A stretch of DNA of 64,000 nt, from assembly GCA_025677835.1 (NCBI GenBank), contig JAIXMR010000109.1, positions 30,954-94,953 on the forward strand. Direction: 5' to 3'. Origin of the DNA: Sporodiniella umbellata. Lineage: Eukaryota; Mucoromycota; Mucoromycetes; Mucorales; Rhizopodaceae. Below the pieces are notes generated by a model. It was not told the origin of the DNA, did no database searches, and saw only the letters and a list, made by a program, of their open reading frames with translations. Below, piece after piece: positions 58,170-64,000 of the stretch. The position numbers and the translations under genes were made by a program. Numbering within the stretch: position 1 is the stretch's first letter; each line of letters begins with the position of its first letter.

Positions 58170-59275
58170 ATGAACAAAGTTTGTAGCTAATATTCGAGCA
58201 CTACAAAAATGTACTAAAATTTTACAAGAGCTCTTCTCCAGATCCTGCTAGAAGAACTACCAGCCTTCTATCTTCCAAAAGGTCCTCCGTTAGTTCTTTT
58301 ACAAAGACTTTGAGCCGTTTAGGAAAAAGAGCCTCAGTTATAGAAGAACACAAAGATTTAAGCAACGATGAAGAAGATCTTGAAGAGTACATAGGGCAAT
58401 CAACTATACCCAATACAATGGCTTCGGAGCACTTTGGAAAATATGAGATTTTGACCGAATTGTAAGACCACCTTTTCAGAACAAGAAAACAAAAATAATC
58501 TTTAAACAGAGTCAATTTGAAAACTCGAAATCACTGCCCGTTAGGTGTGTATGTTATGCCTTCCAATAACAACCTATACGGTAAAATATACTCTGTATTT
58601 TGTGTCTTTGTGCTTAAACAGCGTTTTCTAGTGTGGCATGGCGTTCTTTTTGTACACAAAGGCTACTTTCGTTCAGGCACATTTCGATTCCAGTTAAATA
58701 TACCAAAGGACTATCCAAACCACCCACCTTCAGTTACATTTTTCAAAGACGTTTTTCATCCATTAGTAGACGACCATGGTAACGTTTGTATATTACAGCA
58801 ATTTCCAAAGTGGCAACCGTGTCAAAATTATATATTTCATATACTTCATTATTTGAAAAATATGTTTAAAACAGTAGTTTTAGATGGATTAAATGAAAAA
58901 TACTGTTTAAATAAGGAGTCGTATAGACTGTAGGATCCACACACACACACTCAAACATATTGTTTTGCTGACCTTTTAATAGGTATCGGACAGACAAACC
59001 TATTTTTCATAAACTGGCACAGCAATGCGCACAACTGTCTATCACAGAATCATTTTTGTTTGAGCACGTACCCGATGACAATCCGATCCGCTTCTCTCCT
59101 TTGAGTGAGTCAAAGTTTGGTACGGGTGTATTCTGCAAAAAAGAAAAAAGAATTCTAACCTTTATTTATGGTAGATGAACTAAAAGCACAACTATTACGA
59201 ACTACACTCGTAAGACTAAAGCTTTTTTCTGATTATACACTAACCATACCACAGCCCTCTCTCAGCGACAAATAA
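58170..59275 (+). CDS. FTS/AKTIP-like protein with UBC fold
   Basis: Six exons (58170-58178, 58229-58461, 58510-58580, 58632-58929, 58983-59119, 59175-59275) give 282 residues. A Ser/Arg-rich N-terminus and an acidic patch precede a UBC domain (about 75-240): KYEILTEL, CPLGVYVMPS, WHGVLFVHKGYFRSGTFRF, IPKDYPNHPPSVTF, VFHPLVDDHG and FPKWQP. The HPL tripeptide (147-149) instead of HPN, and the FPKW block, match FTS/AKTIP, an Hook-complex adaptor in vesicle transport with a degenerate E2 fold. Unlike the AKTIP I remember, a cysteine (C157) sits at the E2 catalytic spacing. The 9 nt first coding exon (MNK) is tentative. Confidence 0.78.
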
Positions 59276-59282
59276 CAAAATC

Positions 59283-60816
59283 TTATTGTACAGGACTGTT
59301 TGATAGTCGAGTCACCACCTTATTTTTTGAATCATGAGGAAACAAATCTCCCCACATAGCCTTTCTTGCATCTCGATAAGGAATTTTGCCTTGAGATTTG
59401 GGAATAACCATACGCTGAATCTCACCTAATGATTTCATAAATAAAAGAAACCAAAAATACTTTTACCTTCTTTTGAGCATGTATCCATCACAACATGCTT
59501 ATTTTTTTTTAGAGGAGGCTGAATCAATCTAGGCCACTGGTAGGCTTTTTCTTCCATTTTTTCAGGGCTGCTAGGTCTGGGCCCTTTACGGAATACAACA
59601 TAACTGTACTTTGAGTCCTCTGTATTTGTCTTTGAATGTTTCGTTTTCATTAAAAAAGGTGGGCGTTGTACCCTTTGAGAAAAGTGACACCATAATGAGT
59701 TTGGTTTTGCCTCAGCTGAAAACAGCATGGGACAGGGTTTATCATGTGAGCACTACTCTATAATTTTAGGATAACCCTCCTAAATATATGTGTTAATCAC
59801 CTACAGGCGCAACTACGTGTCCATTGTTCTTATCTACAATCCACTGCCTCGCCTTGGCCATCACTGAAAAGCCAGTAGGTGTGCCTCGATCCATTAGAAT
59901 CTAGAAAGTTAGAATGTTTAAACCGAAATTTTTCACAAACCAAAACATTTTCCGTTTGAGCCCAAAGTTGCTCCACTGCCGATTTTTGAAGGGCTTCAGA
60001 TACAATATCGCTTAGTGTGAATGCACTTATTACAAGGTCTGTTTTATTTGCCGTGGGATTGTATGCGAGGTATCTTTTAAAATCTATTGGCTCACTATTT
60101 TCGGCCTTGGTGGTGTTTTCTAACTGCTCTGCTATATTCAGCATATCCTCTGACAAGTCAATACCAGTACACGAGCTTATTTTAAACACTTCCTTTGCAG
60201 CCCTATTGATTTCACTCAATAAGTGAGACTTCACCTAATTTAATCCCTTTTACCATATTGCAGTACCAGGGCCGGTACCAAAATCTAAGAGCGAATTTGG
60301 CTGGAAACCAGATATTCTTTCGCGAACCTCATTCAACACGTTGTATATAGCAGCATAGTTGGAAGACATTACTCCTGCTGTATACGCAATGGCTTCTCTT
60401 GGCCCGTATGTTATTTTGTATGGCTCTGCTCCTGGCCTCCCTGAAGTAGATCTTAGTGAATCGTACAATCGAAGGGCGTCTGTTCTGATCAGCCGCTTTT
60501 CCTGTTGTTGGTCAATCAACTCATTTATGCCAACGATTAAAGACTTTGGTAGCTCTACACAGCCAATACGTTTTCTCCCTAATTTAGCCTCAGGTGACCC
60601 TCTTTCATAAACTTCTTCAAATTCTGTAGTAATGTCTTGCACTAAAAACTTGCTTCTAGTTTAAGCTTTTAGTTTGTTTTTGTCATTAGAGTAATTGTCT
60701 TACTCTTTCGATTCCAGATCTAAAGATTGTAGTTGCTTCTGATTCATAACAATTGCTCGTTTTTTTATGGAGTAATTCCTAAAAGCAAATCGTATAGAGG
60801 CAGATTTACTAGCCAT
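59283..60816 (-). CDS. RSM22: Mitochondrial ribosome assembly factor Rsm22/METTL17
   Basis: Six exons (60816-60704, 60655-60254, 60214-59941, 59900-59805, 59752-59467, 59425-59283) give 437 residues. The N-terminus is basic and suits mitochondrial import. The methyltransferase-like core reads SLLDFGTGPGTAI, SCTGIDLSEDMLNIA and a DLVISAFTLSDI strand. The C-terminal cysteine block is APCSHDKPCPM (C296, C302) followed by LWCHFSQRVQRP (C317), as in Rsm22/METTL17 proteins that bind an Fe-S cluster and help assemble the small mitoribosomal subunit. One intron is only 39 nt. The stop codon lies seven bases from that of the convergent FTS-like gene, so the transcripts must overlap. Confidence 0.9.
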
Positions 60817-60917
60817 GTTATTGTAAGAAAAAATTGTAAAGAAAAAAAAATGACAAGCGCTTGTTAAAAAAAGAGGATTTTTACATCTTTATGTTACTTT
60901 TATTAAAAACAAGTTTT

Positions 60918-63404
60918 TTATTTAACATCTAGATCATCTTCTTTTATTTCAGTAATATCAGCAATCTCTGTTTCTTCTAGCTTTTCATGCTTATGAGAGC
61001 ATTGCTGTGTACTCACTAAAAATAACATGAAATAGTAAATGGCGGTGTTCTTATTGTATCTGTTTTCTTTTTCTTTCTTTTTACCTTTCACGCTAGCGGG
61101 AGAACTATCGATAGATAAAATGATAGCCAGTACTGAGTCTGTTACCATATCATTCATAGCATTACCTATCCACTCTAAAGTAACATGATGGGGGCTAGAA
61201 ATCAGCTTTTTTACGTCAACTGTATCAAAAACTCGTAGAGCTATTCCTTCTTGACTATCTTTTTCTTTAGAAAGTTCTGTTTCTCTGATTTCGCCAAAAA
61301 CTGATTCGAGGTGCCATTTTAATAAACCAATGCCTGCATTGAAAGGCACTACCTGTCGTTGCGTGATAACTGTGGTAATCAACCCTCCCAACTCATTTAA
61401 ATCTTCCGTACTCATAATATTCAGTTGAAAATCTTTGACAAGTAACACCCCGTTCAACGCTTGCCCTTCTGTTGGATATTTAGCTGCTAAACGACCAATA
61501 GTCTAACAATAAAGTAGGTGGGGTTGAGTACTAAATATGCGATAATAATATAGTATATATATATATGTGTGTATATATATATATATAATTATACCTTTGC
61601 CATTTTTTCCCCACGAAAATGGAGCTTGACAGTATCACAGTTTTTTGGTGTATATATCGTAACATTTTCCTCTTTTTCAGAGTATTTGCTTTGTAAAGCA
61701 GACTTTAATCTGTACATTGCATTTGCTTCTCCATGTACTAAAATCTATTTAAACTTTAACGAATCTCTATTTTGCTGGTTTCTTTAGTTTCTGAGCTTAC
61801 CACATGAGGGGCCTTAACTTCGTCAATAAATTTGCTGTTTTGTGTAAAATCTACATGTGCAGAAAAAGATATATAGTCTACAGACATTTTTAGAGGCACT
61901 TTGCGACCATCCATTGCTTGAAAGTCGGCAGGTTCATTCATTGCTTGCTATTTATTGTGTCAACTTTACCTATTTCTATATGATAAAAAAAGTTCTTACC
62001 CTAGCAGGTGTGTTTTCTACACAGTAACCAGTGATAACTAATCCGTTTTTTTTATCCGGTGCCCAACGTTCATACAGCTCTCTTGAAAGACCATTTTGAA
62101 GCATACCGGGACTAGCCATCATTACGCAGGGGCCTGAATCTTCAAATTGCTCAACGTTTTTCAGGTTACTGATGTGTTTAAAGATAAAAGGGTTGGAAAT
62201 TGCAAACTGTTTGCGAATGCGTGCATTCATCATATTAATGTATGTCTGGTAAACTGCCATACAACGCTTGGCTAAGCTAGAAGCGTAATAAATGGGTACA
62301 CTGTGTAGTTCAGGATGATCCTCCCAAAATTCATCTAAAATCAACAATAATTCTTGCGCCCGACCTAAGGCAAATACTGGCATCAAACACCGACCGCCTC
62401 GAGTCACAATATCATGCACAAGAGCTTTGAAAAAGAAATCAGTATAGATCTAAGCATATAAAAGAGAATAGCCTACTTGTAAACTGTGTTTCTTTTGCTA
62501 GGCGAGGCTCATGGCTTTGTACACCATAGGTACTTTCTGTAATTAAAACATCGACTGAGCCTTCGGGCTTTTCTGCTGCCATCAAGTGGCGATCCTCTTC
62601 ACGCGAATAATCTCCTGTATACAGCACTTTTACACCAGCTATTTCGATCAAAAACATAGCGGCGCCTAGTACATGCCCTGCATTATATGCTGTAAACTTG
62701 ATACCTTCAATTTCCACTTGTTGATGGTAATCGATGGCTTCCACACGATGAAAGGAATTGATCAATTCCTCTTCGTTATACAATTGATCTTCATCACCAA
62801 TGTGGCTCACTCGCAAATAGTCACTGAGTAACCACTTATAAATAGCTTTTGTAGGATGAGTCATAAAAACACGACCTTTAAAAGTGGTCTGTAAAACTTA
62901 GCATCTGTAATGTCTCTATTATATATAAATGTATATAAATTTACTTTTTCCATCAAATAAGGTACGGAAGCTGCATGGTCTACATGAAAGCTATTATACG
63001 TTTATGTGAGCTATATTTATGATAAAACATGAGTAAAATATTTACTGAGTGACAAGTAAAATGTCGATGCTTGCAGGATCCATTTCATCAAAAAAAGGAA
63101 GAGAGGCCAATCCATTATACGCAGGGTGAACGCCAGCATCGAGCTATAATTACAATCAATACAGCAAATGAAAAAGATGCAGCAACAAAAAGCCAAGTTA
63201 TTATTATTCGCAAAAATTGTTTTTTATTAAAAGTAAAAAAAAGATCGAGTACAGTAAACTTACCAAGATGGTCTTTCCTTTGTACTCCATTAAAATAGAG
63301 GAACGGCCTACTTCATTTCCAGCCCCAAGTGGCGTTATTTTTAGCAAATCGTTTTCGTCCATAATTGGGATCTCCATTTCTGCTTTTCTTTTGTTGCCTG
63401 CCAT
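60918..63404 (-). CDS. YSH1: mRNA 3'-end processing endonuclease CPSF73/Ysh1
   Basis: Nine exons (63404-63264, 63143-63046, 62990-62945, 62888-62477, 62424-62000, 61947-61801, 61744-61595, 61502-61085, 61015-60918) give 644 residues (human CPSF73 has 684). The metallo-beta-lactamase part has [15 protein letters not shown], the zinc motif HFHVDH (80-85), [13 protein letters not shown] and [14 protein letters not shown]. The beta-CASP domain has [40 protein letters not shown] and [11 protein letters not shown] further SFSAHVDF and [10 protein letters not shown] motif C follow, then the CPSF73 C-terminal domain. It cuts pre-mRNA before polyadenylation. The zinc motif is interrupted by a 55 nt intron after the first base pair of H80. 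Confidence 0.96.
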
Positions 63405-63536
63405 ATTTACTTTGATTTTGAATGAAGAGAAAAAAAACCAAAAGAGAAAAAAGTTTTAAACAGCCGCATAAAAGCTGGCTCCCCTTTCTTTTTTTCTTTT
63501 TTTTTTTTTCTTTTATTCGCTTTTTTTTTCGTGTGT

Positions 63537-64000
63537 ATGAGCCCAACCGCTAACACCCCACTTTTGCGCAAACCAGTTCGTGGAGTGAGTAGAGTGCCTA
63601 CGTTTTTTAGATCCTCTATACCCAACCGTCGATCTATTCTACGGGCATTTTTTAGCATGGCACTTCATATGCTTTTAGAGTTGGTGGTTCCTATCATTAT
63701 TTACTATGTTTTACGAAACTTTGTCTCTCCTCTTTTGGCTCTTCTCTTAGCAGGTTTACCAACCGCTTTAATGGTGATTGTCAAAGCTTTTAAAGAGCAC
63801 AAGGTGGATATGATGGGTGTCTTGATGCTTTTAGGATTTGCTGTTTCTGCTCTGTTGGCTTTTATACAATCCGATCCAAAACTATATCTTCTCCGAGAAT
63901 CTGCAATGACCTTAGCTATGGGTCTTATGTTGATTGTTACTCTTATACCGCTTCGTTACAAAATTCATACACTTCGCCCCTTTATGTTCTATGTTGCACG
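63537..64000 (+). CDS. Multi-span membrane protein, truncated by the window edge
   Basis: An open frame from the ATG at 63537 continues without a stop to the last base (154 complete codons). A basic N-terminus (LLRKPVRGVSRVPTFFR) is followed by about four hydrophobic spans, including VVPIIIYYVLRNFVSPLLAL, a short polar turn KAFKEHKVD, and GVLMLLGFAVSALLAFI. This resembles small integral membrane proteins of unknown function; I do not recognise a named family. It is divergent from Ysh1, with 132 bp between start codons. The C-terminus lies outside the window, and further introns are likely. Confidence 0.7.
   Translation, partial: MSPTANTPLLRKPVRGVSRVPTFFRSSIPNRRSILRAFFSMALHMLLELVVPIIIYYVLRNFVSPLLALLLAGLPTALMVIVKAFKEHKVDMMGVLMLLGFAVSALLAFIQSDPKLYLLRESAMTLAMGLMLIVTLIPLRYKIHTLRPFMFYVA

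Noticed and set aside
1..64000. CRISPR arrays, bacterial operons, phage or secondary-metabolite clusters
   Set aside because: No regularly spaced repeats, no bacterial-type gene packing, no phage genes and no NRPS/PKS-type genes. The window is ordinary fungal nuclear DNA.

Overview
This is a eukaryotic nuclear window, almost certainly from a fungus and most probably Mucoromycota (Mucorales-like). The DNA is AT-rich. The genes carry many short GT-AG introns of about 40-100 nt and are packed on both strands. They encode CSN7, a DNF-type flippase, PIG-S, NOT2, HRD3, CPSF73/Ysh1, mitochondrial aconitase, a CTD-type CDK, uL6, Rsm22 and Mhr1/mL67. Mhr1/mL67 points to fungi. An HSPA12-like Hsp70 and a STK19 homologue agree with an early-diverging fungus. 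The lineage is inferred from gene content and gene structure only. Exon models were built by hand from splice sites, reading phase and family conservation. For every multi-exon gene the exon lengths sum to a multiple of three.

Layout. 1-4.0 kb: AT-rich DNA with one weak small gene. 4.0-20.9 kb: dense block with a possibly myristoylated methyltransferase (+), CSN7 (-), a RING-H2 E3 (+), a two-RRM protein (+), a P4-ATPase flippase (-), an orphan gene (-), PIG-S (-), a Rad2/FEN-family nuclease (+) and a twin-CX9C protein (-). 21.5-25.5 kb: Mhr1/mL67 (-), a 2.1 kb spacer holding two adjacent MITE-like elements, then NOT2 (+). 25.5-35.6 kb: two gene deserts on either side of a forkhead factor (+), with a diverged dispersed repeat, G-rich tracts and a hairpin-rich block. 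35.6-39.5 kb: a STK19 homologue (-) and a double-bromodomain protein (+) sharing a 145 bp promoter region. 39.5-44 kb: mostly empty. 44-52.9 kb: HRD3/SEL1L (+), aconitase (-), CDK9/12/Ctk1-type kinase (-). 54.5-64 kb: uL6 (+), HSPA12-like (-), an FTS/AKTIP-like UBC-fold protein (+), Rsm22 (-), CPSF73/Ysh1 (-) and a truncated membrane protein (+) at the right edge.

Recurring themes are ubiquitin and ERAD (CSN7, RING E3, HRD3, FTS-like), mitochondrial translation and metabolism (Mhr1, Rsm22, aconitase, CX9C protein), and mRNA synthesis or decay (CDK, BET-like, NOT2, Ysh1). These are housekeeping genes in their own loci, not a cluster with one function. I found no phage, CRISPR, insertion-sequence or operon-like system. 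The observations most worth following are protein-level departures from the family norm (FTS with a cysteine restored at the E2 position, a BET-like protein lacking a recognisable ET domain, HRD3 without a membrane anchor), a GC-AG intron in NOT2, the paired MITE-like elements, the dispersed repeat and a possible structured RNA near 33.8-33.94 kb.
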